A DNA stretch of 64,000 bases, taken from Clostridiales bacterium (lineage in GTDB: Bacteria; Bacillota; Clostridia; Christensenellales; Aristaeellaceae). Shown here piece after piece: positions 42,662 to 50,626 of the stretch; the first letter of the stretch is position 1; each line of letters opens with the position of its first letter. Below the pieces are notes generated by a model that worked only from the letters and a program-made list of their open reading frames with translations, was not told the DNA's origin and ran no database searches. Position numbers and translations under genes: made by a program. Location of the stretch: the NCBI GenBank assembly GCA_019419995.1, contig JAHZHZ010000002.1, forward strand, positions 156,227 to 220,226. Direction: 5' to 3'.

Positions 42662-43527
42662 TTCGGCATGAGATTCCCGCTGAGTTGCCCCGAGAAGAAT
42701 TGTTTCGCTATCTGCGTCGGGCTTGGCCCCTGTTGCCGGGACATGTACTTCGGGATTTGCTCAAGGGACGGAATGTGCGCGTCAATGGCGTGCGTACAGG
42801 CCGCGATGGGCAAGTGACAGGCGGCGACATTTTGGAAATTTACGGCGATGCGCGCTTTTTTGAGCCATCAGCGGAACTGATTTTTGATGATGGTCACCTG
42901 ATGGCGGCGGTCAAGCCCCAGGGATTGCCCTCCCTGCCAGATCGGGACGGCGTGGGTGCCGATACCATGGAGTCGCGGCTGCAGCGAGTACATCCGCAAG
43001 CCAGGCTGTGCCACCGGTTGGATGTGGCTACCGGCGGCGTAATCTTGGCAGCGGTGGACGAGGATACACAGCGACGTGCCTTTGAGGCATTTAAGGATCA
43101 CGCCCTGTGCAAGCGATACCGAGCGGTGTTGTGTGCCCGGCCCAAGGCAGTGGAGATGACCCTGCGAGCTTACCTGATTAAGGATGCAAAGCGGGCTTGC
43201 GTGCGCGTATTGCCTTCGATGGCTCCAGGGGCGAGGGAGATCGTTACGCGCCTGCACTGCCTGGAAGAAGCGGCTCCGGGGCTGTGGGCTGTGGAACTGG
43301 AGCCTGTGACCGGACGTACCCACCAGCTTCGGGCCCACATGGCGTACATGGGTTGGCCCATTCTGGGGGACGACCGGTATGGCGACCGAGAACGTAACCG
43401 TCGGGAAGGCTTCGCCGGACACCTGTGCCTGTGGTGCGAGAGGATGCGCTTTTCTCCGGACGGGCCTATGGCCGATTATGCAAGTATGGAATTTTACAGG
43501 GAGGCGCCCTCATGGCTGAAGAAGTAA
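42658..43527 (+). CDS. RluA-family pseudouridine synthase
   Basis: 289 residues with GTG start inside the yigZ stop. An S4-like N-terminal section (about 10-65) precedes the catalytic domain: CHRLDVATGG with the catalytic aspartate (about residues 120-129) and TGRTHQLRAHMAYMGWPILGDDRYG at about 223-247. It acts on rRNA or tRNA uridines; the site is not known. A second copy of this family, rluD, is at 9487. Confidence 0.88.
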   Translation: MIRHEIPAELPREELFRYLRRAWPLLPGHVLRDLLKGRNVRVNGVRTGRDGQVTGGDILEIYGDARFFEPSAELIFDDGHLMAAVKPQGLPSLPDRDGVGADTMESRLQRVHPQARLCHRLDVATGGVILAAVDEDTQRRAFEAFKDHALCKRYRAVLCARPKAVEMTLRAYLIKDAKRACVRVLPSMAPGAREIVTRLHCLEEAAPGLWAVELEPVTGRTHQLRAHMAYMGWPILGDDRYGDRERNRREGFAGHLCLWCERMRFSPDGPMADYASMEFYREAPSWLKK

Positions 43528-44378
43528 AGAAACTCCCCGTTCAAATGTTGTGCTTGGACATTGATGGCACGTTGATGAACGCAGACAAGCGCTTTCCTGA
43601 AATCAACGTACGCTCGTTGCAAGCCTGTGAGCGGCGGGGCATTCGCGTGGCGCTGGTCAGTGGCCGCAGCTTTGAGCTGATGCGCATGTTCGCCGCGCAG
43701 CTGGGTATTCATCCCATGATGGCGGCCTGCAACGGTGCGCGCATTGAGGCGGGAGAAAATGGACCTACTTTGGGGGAATATCCCCTTTGTCGGGCTGCGG
43801 CGGAACGCATTTGTGGTACGTTGGAGCGGAGCGGCATGTATTTTAACGCTTATCGCAGGGGTAAGTGCTATCAGGGCAATCCTCAGGCAAGGACAGCCCT
43901 CGGCCCCCGCTATGCCCACCACATTCCCGGCATCAGTGGGGAGGCACCCTACTTGTACGAAACTATTTGCGACCGGGACCTGCTCTGGGGCGAAGGGATG
44001 GAGGACGTGTACAAGTTTGTGGTAATGGGTGCACCCTATGATCCCGGATTTGAAAAGATCCGGTTGGAACTTTCTGACATGGGTCTTTCAGTGTCCAGCG
44101 CATCCAGGAGGAATATTGAATTTATGGCCCCGGGTGTAGATAAGGGCAGCGCGGTAAGAGCGCTGTGCTTGGCGGCAGGCGTTGATCCCCGGCAGGCGAT
44201 GGCCTTTGGCGATCAGACCAACGACATCCCCATGCTGAAGGCCTGCGGTTGGAGTGTGGCCATGGAAAATGGCGAGGACGTAGTCAAGGCTGCAGCAGAT
44301 ATCATCGCTCCGGATCATAATCTGGGCGGCGTGGGGCTGACGTTGCAAAAATATGTGCTTGGAGATGAGATAACATGA
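43512..44378 (+). CDS. Cof-type HAD-IIB phosphatase
   Basis: 288 residues. Motif I LDIDGTLMNADK, ALVSGRS for motif II, and AFGDQTNDIPML for motif IV, with a C2B cap (about 90-200), define a Cof-type sugar or nucleotide phosphatase. Substrates of this family are broad. GGGAGG eight bases before the ATG at 43512 supports that start, which overlaps the RluA gene by 16 bases; the stop overlaps trmL by ATGA. Confidence 0.88.
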   Translation: MAEEVKKLPVQMLCLDIDGTLMNADKRFPEINVRSLQACERRGIRVALVSGRSFELMRMFAAQLGIHPMMAACNGARIEAGENGPTLGEYPLCRAAAERICGTLERSGMYFNAYRRGKCYQGNPQARTALGPRYAHHIPGISGEAPYLYETICDRDLLWGEGMEDVYKFVVMGAPYDPGFEKIRLELSDMGLSVSSASRRNIEFMAPGVDKGSAVRALCLAAGVDPRQAMAFGDQTNDIPMLKACGWSVAMENGEDVVKAAADIIAPDHNLGGVGLTLQKYVLGDEIT

Positions 44379-44893
44379 TGCATGTGGTGCTGGTTAATCC
44401 GGAGATTCCCCAGAATACGGGCAATATTGCCCGCACCTGTGCGGCTACGGGAGCCGTACTGCACTTGATTAAACCTCTGGGATTTGAACTCTCAGACAAG
44501 TACCTCAAACGTGCAGGGTTGGATTACTGGCATCTGATGACGCTGGAAATTCATGAAAACTGGGCGGACTTTCTTGCCCATTATCCCGGGGCCAGGTTGC
44601 ACCTGGCTACCACCAAGGCGCCCAGGGACTATTGCGCCGTGAAGTATGAAGATGGGGATTTTCTGGTATTTGGCCGGGAAACCCGGGGGCTAGATGAGAC
44701 CCTGTTGGCGGCCAATTACGAAAAGTGCGTGCGCATTCCCATGAGGAGTGACGCTCGAAGCCTGAATCTGTCTAATTCGGTGGCTGTTGTGCTCTATGAA
44801 GCACTCCGCCAGCAGGATTTTCCCGGTCTTGAGGGAAGTGGCCGGCTGCACGGCACCCAGCCCGAGGGCGAGAAATGGACGGATTACGTCTAA
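44375..44893 (+). CDS. trmL: tRNA (cytidine/uridine(34)-2'-O)-methyltransferase
   Basis: 172-residue SPOUT enzyme that methylates the wobble nucleotide of certain leucine tRNAs. HVVLVNPEIPQNTGNIARTC opens the family pattern; the knot contains FGRETRGLDE, MRSDARSLNLSNSVAVVLYE. ATGA overlap with the Cof gene. Confidence 0.93.
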   Translation: MMHVVLVNPEIPQNTGNIARTCAATGAVLHLIKPLGFELSDKYLKRAGLDYWHLMTLEIHENWADFLAHYPGARLHLATTKAPRDYCAVKYEDGDFLVFGRETRGLDETLLAANYEKCVRIPMRSDARSLNLSNSVAVVLYEALRQQDFPGLEGSGRLHGTQPEGEKWTDYV

Positions 44894-44944
44894 CCTGCTC
44901 TGGCACAATGGAATTTTTAGCTGATAGAAAGGGGGCGCAGCGCC

Positions 44945-45874
44945 GTGCCCATTAAAATACCTAATAATCTGCCGGCGGCGGAGATTTTATTGAAGGAGAA
45001 CATCTTTGTCATGACTCAGACGCGGGCCATGACCCAGGATATCCGTCCGCTGCGCATATTGCTGCTGAACCTCATGCCCAAAAAGATCGAAACGGAGACA
45101 CAGCTTACCCGGCTTCTGGGTAATACACCCTTGCAGATTGAACTGGACCTGCTGCGCATGAGGGGGCATCAATCCCAGAATACTTCCCAGGAACACTTGC
45201 TGTCCTTCTACCGGACTTTTGATCAGGTGCGGGATACCTATTACGATGGTATGGTCATTACCGGCGCGCCGGTGGAGCACTTGCCCTTTGAGGAAGTAGA
45301 TTACTGGCAGGAATTGTGCGAGATTATGGATTGGACTTTAAGCCACGTGCACAGCACCATGCACATTTGCTGGGGTGCGCAGGCGGGATTGTACCATCAC
45401 TACGGTGTGGAAAAGCGAGTGTTGGAGAAAAAGCTTTTCGGCGTGTTTGAACATCGGGCCGAATACCGTGAGTCTATGCTGCTGAGGGGGTTTGATGACA
45501 CCTTTCTGCTGCCCCATTCCCGGCATACCACAGTGCTACGGGAGGATGTGGAGAAAATACCGGGCTTGCAGATTTTGGTTTCCTCTCCTGAAGCAGGGGT
45601 GGTGCTGGTGCGCCACAAGGAGGACAGGCAGTTTTTCATCATGGGGCATCCTGAGTATGACGCTCACACGCTGGAAAATGAATACAAGCGTGACCTGGCG
45701 GCGGGAAAGCCTATCGAGGTGCCGAAAAATTATTATCCGCAGGACGATCCTAGTCGGGAACCCATGGTGCGCTGGCGCAGCCATGCCAATTTGTTCTACT
45801 CCAATTGGTTGAACTATTTCGTCTATCAGACCACACCCTACGATGTTACCAAGGTGGGCGTGGAGCATACCTGA
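44945..45874 (+). CDS. metA: Homoserine O-acyltransferase MetA, probably acetyl-CoA specific
   Basis: 309 residues. The nucleophilic cysteine is in HICWGAQAGLYHHYG (about residue 142). FIMGHPEYDAHTLENEY carries the catalytic histidine and glutamate. TGAPVEHLPFEEVDYW has Glu where succinyl-using enzymes have Gly, the residue reported to give acetyl-CoA specificity in Bacillus MetA; so O-acetylhomoserine is the likely product. GTG start with AAGGGGG upstream. It is 51 bases behind trmL. No S-box or T-box can be placed in the gap. Confidence 0.93.
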   Translation: MPIKIPNNLPAAEILLKENIFVMTQTRAMTQDIRPLRILLLNLMPKKIETETQLTRLLGNTPLQIELDLLRMRGHQSQNTSQEHLLSFYRTFDQVRDTYYDGMVITGAPVEHLPFEEVDYWQELCEIMDWTLSHVHSTMHICWGAQAGLYHHYGVEKRVLEKKLFGVFEHRAEYRESMLLRGFDDTFLLPHSRHTTVLREDVEKIPGLQILVSSPEAGVVLVRHKEDRQFFIMGHPEYDAHTLENEYKRDLAAGKPIEVPKNYYPQDDPSREPMVRWRSHANLFYSNWLNYFVYQTTPYDVTKVGVEHT

Positions 45875-45876
45875 GG

Positions 45877-45923
45877 AAAAATTGAGGCGGTGGGCGCATA
45901 TAACGCCCACCGCCTCAATTTTT
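45877..45923. terminator. Bidirectional terminator between metA and the RluF-like gene
   Basis: A 20-base perfect stem (45877-45896 with 45904-45923) with A-run and T-run ends serves the two convergent genes. Confidence 0.92.
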
Positions 45924-45984
45924 AGAACCTGGATTGCCGGTTGAAAGTACCGCCATAATATGTTTTTTAAAAGCTCCTGCCGTT

Positions 45985-46731
45985 TCAATGTTCTGTATTT
46001 GCGGGAAGGCCACTGGAATCCCGGATGGAGTTCAACAAACCACTTAGTTCTTGGGAATTCAGGGGTCGCCATTGGCCTGGTTGGAGATTGCCAATGCGCA
46101 GATTGTTAATGCGTACCCGCCGCAGCTTGCGCACATTGTAGCCCAGCGCTTCGCACATTCGGCGGATCTGTCGGTTTAGTCCCTGCACCAGGATCAGGTT
46201 GAAGGAACGATCACCTGTGCGCCGCAGCTTGCATGGGAGGGTTACCGTGCCCAGAATGGATACTCCAGAGACCATCTTTTGCATAAATTCCCGGCTGAGC
46301 GGCCGATCCACTTCCACCTCGTACTCCTTCTCGTGGCCACCCGCAGCCCTGAGCAGGCGATTGACAATTTCTCCATCGCTGGTGAGCAGCAGCAAACCCT
46401 CGGAATCCTTGTCCAGGCGCCCTACAGGGAATACACGTATGGGATAGTTGATATAATCTACCACGTTCATCGGTTCCCGGGGATCAGCGGTGCAGACGAT
46501 GCCCCGGGGCTTGTTGAGCATCAGGTACACCTTTTCTCCACGGCCAGAGAGTCTGTGACCATCGCAGACTACTTCCATGCCCGGCATCACCCGGTCGCCC
46601 AGCACGCCTGTGCGCCCGTCAATCTTTACCCGCCCTTCCTGAATCAGGCGGTCGGCCTCTCGTCGGGAGCAATAGCCGCTGTCGGCAAGATATTTGTTCA
46701 GGCGCGTGCCCATGTTTTCGCGCTTTTCCAA
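45985..46731 (-). CDS. RsuA/RluB/RluF-family pseudouridine synthase
   Basis: 248 residues: an S4 domain (about 8-68, TRLNKYLADSGYCSRREADR) and a catalytic domain with VGRLDKDSEGLLLLTSDG and LVQGLNRQIRRMCEALGY. The last motif is nearest RluF. The start is uncertain: TTG 46731 has a GAGGG seven bases upstream; ATG 46713 would be shorter and lacks a binding site; ATG 46755 coincides with the predicted transcription start. The modified uridine is not known. Confidence 0.88.
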   Translation of the reverse strand: MEKRENMGTRLNKYLADSGYCSRREADRLIQEGRVKIDGRTGVLGDRVMPGMEVVCDGHRLSGRGEKVYLMLNKPRGIVCTADPREPMNVVDYINYPIRVFPVGRLDKDSEGLLLLTSDGEIVNRLLRAAGGHEKEYEVEVDRPLSREFMQKMVSGVSILGTVTLPCKLRRTGDRSFNLILVQGLNRQIRRMCEALGYNVRKLRRVRINNLRIGNLQPGQWRPLNSQELSGLLNSIRDSSGLPANTEH

Positions 46732-46762
46732 GGAAAATCCCTCTTTCAAGACCATTTTCTCC

Positions 46763-46791
46763 ATTATAGCACGAATCTTCACGCTGGACAA
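46763..46791 (-). promoter_or_regulatory. Promoter of the RluF-like gene
   Basis: TTGTCC (46786-46791) and TATAAT (46763-46768) on the minus strand, 17-base spacer. Confidence 0.6.
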
Positions 46792-46813
46792 GTTTACAAG
46801 AAGAGGGTAAACT
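46791..46813. promoter_or_regulatory. Dyad in the divergent RluF-like/rlmI region
   Basis: AGTTTAC (46791-46797) and GTAAACT (46807-46813) form a perfect 7-base inverted repeat with 9 bases between, touching the -35 of the minus-strand promoter and lying upstream of rlmI. It could be an operator; chance is not excluded. Confidence 0.35.
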
Positions 46814-46847
46814 GGTACACAGCAATCCATGAGTTCTGGAGGGAAAT

Positions 46848-48017
46848 ATGGCAACAGTAACGCTTCGCAAAACCCGGGAGACTCGCGTTCGCGGCGGTCA
46901 TCCCTGGATTTATGCTTCTGAAATTGAAAAGGTGGACGGAGAATTTGAAAACGGCGATATCGTGGATGTGTGCGATTTCCGGGGCAAGTTCATTGGTCGG
47001 GGTTTTTATAACCCTGCTTCACAGATTTCCCTGCGCATCCTGACGCGCAATGACGAGGCTTGCGACAGGGATTTTTTTGCCCGGCGCATCCGCGATGCCT
47101 GGAATTACCGGCGTCGCCTGTGTGATCCGATGAGCTGCCGTCTGATTTATTCCGAATCTGATTTTCTTCCTGGTCTGGTGGTGGACAAGTATGCGGATGT
47201 GCTGGTACTTCAGTCCTTGTCCCTGGGCATGGAGCGCATCAAAGATCAGATCGCTGATTTGTTGATGGAAATTGTCCAACCTGTGGGTATTTATGAGCGC
47301 AGCGACGTGCCCGTGCGCCGCCTGGAGGGCATGGAACAAACCACTGGCCTGCTTAGGGGCCAGGTGCCCGATCTGGTGGAAATGAGGGAAAACGGCATCC
47401 GCTTCCAGGTGGACGTCAAGAACGGTCAGAAGACCGGTTTTTTCCTGGACCAGAAGGAGAACCGCGCCGCTATTGCACCCCTATGCCCCGGTTCACGGGT
47501 GTTGGACTGCTTTTGCCACAATGGTTCCTTCTCTCTGCACGCCGCAAAATACGGCGCCGAAAGCGTGCTGGGCGTGGATATTTCCGAGGAGGCGCTGGAA
47601 GTTGCCCGGCAAAATGCCGCGCTCAACGGCTTGGAAAACGTGCGCTTTGAGGCCCACAATTGCTTTGATCTTCTGCGGGAGCTGACCGAAGCGGGCGAAC
47701 ACTTTGATCTGGTCATTTTGGACCCACCCGCCTTTACCAAGAACAAGGCTGCGCTTCAGAGTGCGCTGCGAGGCTATAAAGAAATCAACCTGCGGGGACT
47801 AAAGCTGGTCCGTCCAGGTGGATTCCTGGTTACTTGCTCCTGTTCGCAGCATGTGCTCACGGAGATGTTTCAGGATATGGTTAACCAGGCAGCTAGGGAT
47901 GCTAAAAAGCGCATCCGCCTGGTTGAGTACCGCACTCAGGGACGCGATCATCCCATTATTCCCCAGAGTATTGAGACTAAGTACCTGAAGTGCATGATCC
48001 TTCAGGTGTTGGAGTGA
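46848..48017 (+). CDS. rlmI: RlmI-type 23S rRNA (cytosine-C5)-methyltransferase
   Basis: 389 residues: an N-terminal PUA domain (about 1-75, LRKTRETRVRGGHPWIYASE), a central part with LIYSESDFLPGLVVDKYAD, and a Rossmann-fold methyltransferase with motif I DCFCHNGSFSLHAAKYGA, VDISEEAL and LDPPAF. The late CSCSQHV holds cysteines of the catalytic region. In E. coli RlmI methylates C1962; the site here is inferred. GGAGGGAAAT precedes the ATG. Confidence 0.91.
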   Translation: MATVTLRKTRETRVRGGHPWIYASEIEKVDGEFENGDIVDVCDFRGKFIGRGFYNPASQISLRILTRNDEACDRDFFARRIRDAWNYRRRLCDPMSCRLIYSESDFLPGLVVDKYADVLVLQSLSLGMERIKDQIADLLMEIVQPVGIYERSDVPVRRLEGMEQTTGLLRGQVPDLVEMRENGIRFQVDVKNGQKTGFFLDQKENRAAIAPLCPGSRVLDCFCHNGSFSLHAAKYGAESVLGVDISEEALEVARQNAALNGLENVRFEAHNCFDLLRELTEAGEHFDLVILDPPAFTKNKAALQSALRGYKEINLRGLKLVRPGGFLVTCSCSQHVLTEMFQDMVNQAARDAKKRIRLVEYRTQGRDHPIIPQSIETKYLKCMILQVLE

Positions 48018-48030
48018 GGAAATAAGGGCG

Positions 48031-48522
48031 CTAAAACGGGGGCAGACGGAATTGCGCTTCAATTTCCGCCCAGCGGGTAAGAAAGGCTTCTCCCTCGGGA
48101 TCAGAAGCGATTAGGGAAGCGGAATGTGCAGCCCGGCGCACAAACTCCGGGTCTAGCGCCCGCAGGCCGCTGCGAGTCAGAGGACAGGCACTTCTAGCCC
48201 GGGCATCCATGCGCACCGTCCAGCGTCCATCTTTTCCTTTCACTGGACATAGGGGAAAGACGCGGCACAGATAGGGACGTAACTCTCGCTGGCAAGGCCC
48301 ATCGCACAGAAGCATGGGTGCGTCCATGGAGTCGTCTCGGTCAAGTTTTCCCCAAGATGGATTTGCAAGCAGCTCTGCTTCCGCAGGCAGCAGAGCCACC
48401 CCACCCTGGCCATCAGCATCGCACTGGCAGCAGGCAGCGCCACACAGTGCTCCGCAATCGGTTTTCAGTGGCGTAAAATTGCCGAGAATTGCGCAAGCTT
48501 TTTGTAGAATTTCCCTGTTCAT
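48031..48522 (-). CDS. YkgJ-like cysteine cluster protein
   Basis: 163 residues. Eight or more cysteines in the pattern CGALCGAACCQC, CDGPCQRELRPYLCRVFPLCP suggest a metal or Fe-S site like the YkgJ (CxxxCxxCC) family; function unknown. GGGGGAG nine bases upstream supports ATG 48522 over TTG 48540. It is convergent with rlmI, 13 bases apart, and divergent from ruvC. Confidence 0.82.
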   Translation of the reverse strand: MNREILQKACAILGNFTPLKTDCGALCGAACCQCDADGQGGVALLPAEAELLANPSWGKLDRDDSMDAPMLLCDGPCQRELRPYLCRVFPLCPVKGKDGRWTVRMDARARSACPLTRSGLRALDPEFVRRAAHSASLIASDPEGEAFLTRWAEIEAQFRLPPF

Positions 48523-48622
48523 GCCGAATCTCCCCCTCAAAGATTGCTTTCATGGTAACACGATTGAGCACCTTTGTCAAAGGGCGGATTCGGATATCCT
48601 GGACAGGCGGGGAGGAAAAATC

Positions 48623-49117
48623 ATGGTTATCCTTGGAATTGACCCAGGTCTGGCGACGCTGGGCTACGGCGTCATTGAGGCCGAAGGGAGCAATTGCCGC
48701 TTGATCCAGTATGGCACCATCAACACCGCTCCAGGGCAGAGCATGCCTGTACGGTTGAGATCCATCTTTGAAGGAATGGGGCAGCTGATGGAGATCTATC
48801 AGCCTCAGGACGTGGCTTTTGAGGAATTGTTCTTTTGCAAAAATATCACTACCGGCATGGCGGTGAGTGCGGCCAGGGGAGTGGCGCTGGTTGCTGTGGC
48901 GCAGCGCACGGAAAATATCTATGAATATACGCCCATGCAGATCAAACAGGCAGTAACCGGCTACGGGGGCGCAGACAAGCATCAGGTGCAGCATATGGTG
49001 AAGTTGCTGTTGCACATGCGGGAGATCGCTCGCCCGGATGATGCTGCTGATGCCATTGCAGTGGCACTGACTCATGCCAACAGCATTCATGCCAAGCAAA
49101 TGTTTAAAATACGTTAG
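48623..49117 (+). CDS. ruvC: Holliday junction resolvase RuvC
   Basis: 164 residues. Endonuclease cutting Holliday junctions with two metals. Catalytic acids are visible: D7 in LGIDPG, the glutamate in AFEELFF and the aspartates in RPDDAADAIAVAL. GGGGAGGAAAAATC precedes the ATG. It is 10 bases before ruvA. Confidence 0.96.
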   Translation: MVILGIDPGLATLGYGVIEAEGSNCRLIQYGTINTAPGQSMPVRLRSIFEGMGQLMEIYQPQDVAFEELFFCKNITTGMAVSAARGVALVAVAQRTENIYEYTPMQIKQAVTGYGGADKHQVQHMVKLLLHMREIARPDDAADAIAVALTHANSIHAKQMFKIR

Positions 49118-49127
49118 GAGGCTGGCT

Positions 49128-49724
49128 ATGTACGCGCACATCGAGGGAATTATTGCGGAAAAGGATCAGGACAGCATCGTGCTGGACGTGGGTGGCGTGG
49201 GTTATCTGCTCAGCGTCAGCGGGGCGACTCTATCTATGGCGGGCGCCGTGGGAGAAAAAATGAAGCTGTATTGCGTGCTCAACGTGCGGGAGGACGCTAT
49301 GGAACTGTGCGGATTCTACAGTAGGGAGGAAAAGCACATGTACGAGCGCCTGCGCAGTGTCAGCGGCGTGGGATCCCGGACTGCTCTGCAAATTCTTTCC
49401 GCACTCAGCGTGCGGGATTTGTCCATTGCCCTGGTGACCGGGGATGCAGGAGCTCTAACCCGGGTGCCGGGTATCGGCAAAAAGACGGCTCAGCGCCTGG
49501 TGCTGGAGCTTAAGGATAAGGTGGAGGATGCCCAACTCACGGGAACAGGCGCCACTGCATCTCCGGCGCCGGGCAGCAGTGGGCCTGAAGCTGAAGCAAT
49601 CGCCGCATTGATTTCTCTGGGATATTCCAGTGCCGAAGCGGCCAAGGCGGTTTCCCAGGTGGCGGGGCAGAGCCAGGAACCCGATAAACTGATCTTTCTG
49701 GCGCTGCGTGGCCTGGGCGGTTGA
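49128..49724 (+). CDS. ruvA: Holliday junction DNA-binding protein RuvA
   Basis: 198 residues: OB-fold domain (about 1-62, MYAHIEGIIAEKDQDSIVLD), helix-hairpin-helix domain (about 63-140, with VSGVGSRTALQILS and VPGIGKKTAQRLVLELKDK) and a C-terminal RuvB-binding domain (about 150-198). AGGAGG precedes the ATG. The usual partner ruvB does not follow; a histidine kinase gene does. Confidence 0.96.
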   Translation: MYAHIEGIIAEKDQDSIVLDVGGVGYLLSVSGATLSMAGAVGEKMKLYCVLNVREDAMELCGFYSREEKHMYERLRSVSGVGSRTALQILSALSVRDLSIALVTGDAGALTRVPGIGKKTAQRLVLELKDKVEDAQLTGTGATASPAPGSSGPEAEAIAALISLGYSSAEAAKAVSQVAGQSQEPDKLIFLALRGLGG

Positions 49725-49751
49725 GCATATACAAAAAATAAATGGCATAAA

Positions 49752-49797
49752 CCATCCCCTCGTTGCATAAATTATGTCAGAAAAGGGGATGGATTTT
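49752..49797 (+). promoter_or_regulatory. Hairpin covering the ribosome binding site of the histidine kinase
   Basis: CCATCCCCT (49752-49760) pairs with AGGGGATGG (49784-49792); the right arm is the presumed ribosome binding site and ATTTTT follows directly before the ATG at 49799. It may act as ruvA terminator, attenuator or translation switch. Confidence 0.55.
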
Positions 49798-49798
49798 T

Positions 49799-50464
49799 AT
49801 GGATATGCAGTCGATGGAATTTGCCCACGACTTGAAGATGCCCATTCAACTGATCTACAGCTGTGTCCAACTGCTGGAGATGGAATTGAGCAGCAACGCA
49901 CGGGTTGAGGGATATTTAAAACTGTTGGCCCAGAGCGCCGACCAATTGCAGAGCATGGTTCGCAGTGCGTTGGTAGAAAGGCCGGATTCTGGCAGTGAAG
50001 AGTTGCACCTTGTTTCCGGAGATGTGGTGGCCAGAGTCAGGAGCCTGGGACGACAGTGTGCCCTCTGTGCCCGGGAGAAGGGGGTGCGGTTTGGCTTTCA
50101 CACAAACGTATCTTCCTTTTCCATGCTTATTGATGGAGAAAAATTAGACCGCATGCTGCAAAACCTGCTGTCCAATGCCCTACGCTTCACATCTTCCGGA
50201 GGTCACATTGTCCTGTCCGTGTTGGTTCGGGGCGATGCAGTGGATTTTTCGGTGGAGGACGATGGTTGTGGAATAGCATACGACCGCCAGAGGCGGATCT
50301 TTGAGCGTGGCGAGAGTCAGGGAGGAACCGGCTATGGCCTCGCTATCGTGCGCAACTATGCCCGGCAGCTGGGAGGAGAGGTGATGCTGGAATCTGCGCC
50401 CAATGTGGGAAGCCGCTTTACTCTGCATCTTCCAGTGAGAGGTATAAAAGAACGGAAAGAATAA
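49799..50464 (+). CDS. Soluble histidine kinase without sensor domain
   Basis: 221 residues. H box FAHDLKMPIQLI (H10), N box NLLSNALRFT, G1 VEDDGCGIAYD and G2 GGTGYGLAIVRNY are complete, so ATP binding and autophosphorylation look possible. There is no membrane segment, PAS or HAMP domain before the H box, which is almost at the N-terminus. No response-regulator gene is adjacent. It follows ruvA after a hairpin and ends in a terminator. Confidence 0.87.
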   Translation: MDMQSMEFAHDLKMPIQLIYSCVQLLEMELSSNARVEGYLKLLAQSADQLQSMVRSALVERPDSGSEELHLVSGDVVARVRSLGRQCALCAREKGVRFGFHTNVSSFSMLIDGEKLDRMLQNLLSNALRFTSSGGHIVLSVLVRGDAVDFSVEDDGCGIAYDRQRRIFERGESQGGTGYGLAIVRNYARQLGGEVMLESAPNVGSRFTLHLPVRGIKERKE

Positions 50465-50502
50465 AACAAGGGCCGCAAAGCTTGCTTTGCGGCCCTTGTT
50501 TT
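50463..50502. terminator. Strong terminator after the histidine kinase
   Basis: Perfect 18-base stem (50463-50480 with 50485-50502) with A-run and T-run ends; could also end minus-strand transcription. The 124 bases after it up to 50626 show nothing I recognise. Confidence 0.9.
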
Positions 50503-50626
50503 AAATTACCGGTAAGACCATAATCATCGATAAAAGAGTAGAGTTGGACATTGGATAAGAGTGGAAGGCTGGAGATAGCATCTTAAAACTCCAGCGGATG
50601 ATGCATATACTTGTCGAGGCAAACTA

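Noticed and set aside
49128..49724. Missing ruvB after ruvA as loss of the resolvasome
   Set aside because: ruvB is often elsewhere on the chromosome; the window cannot show its absence.
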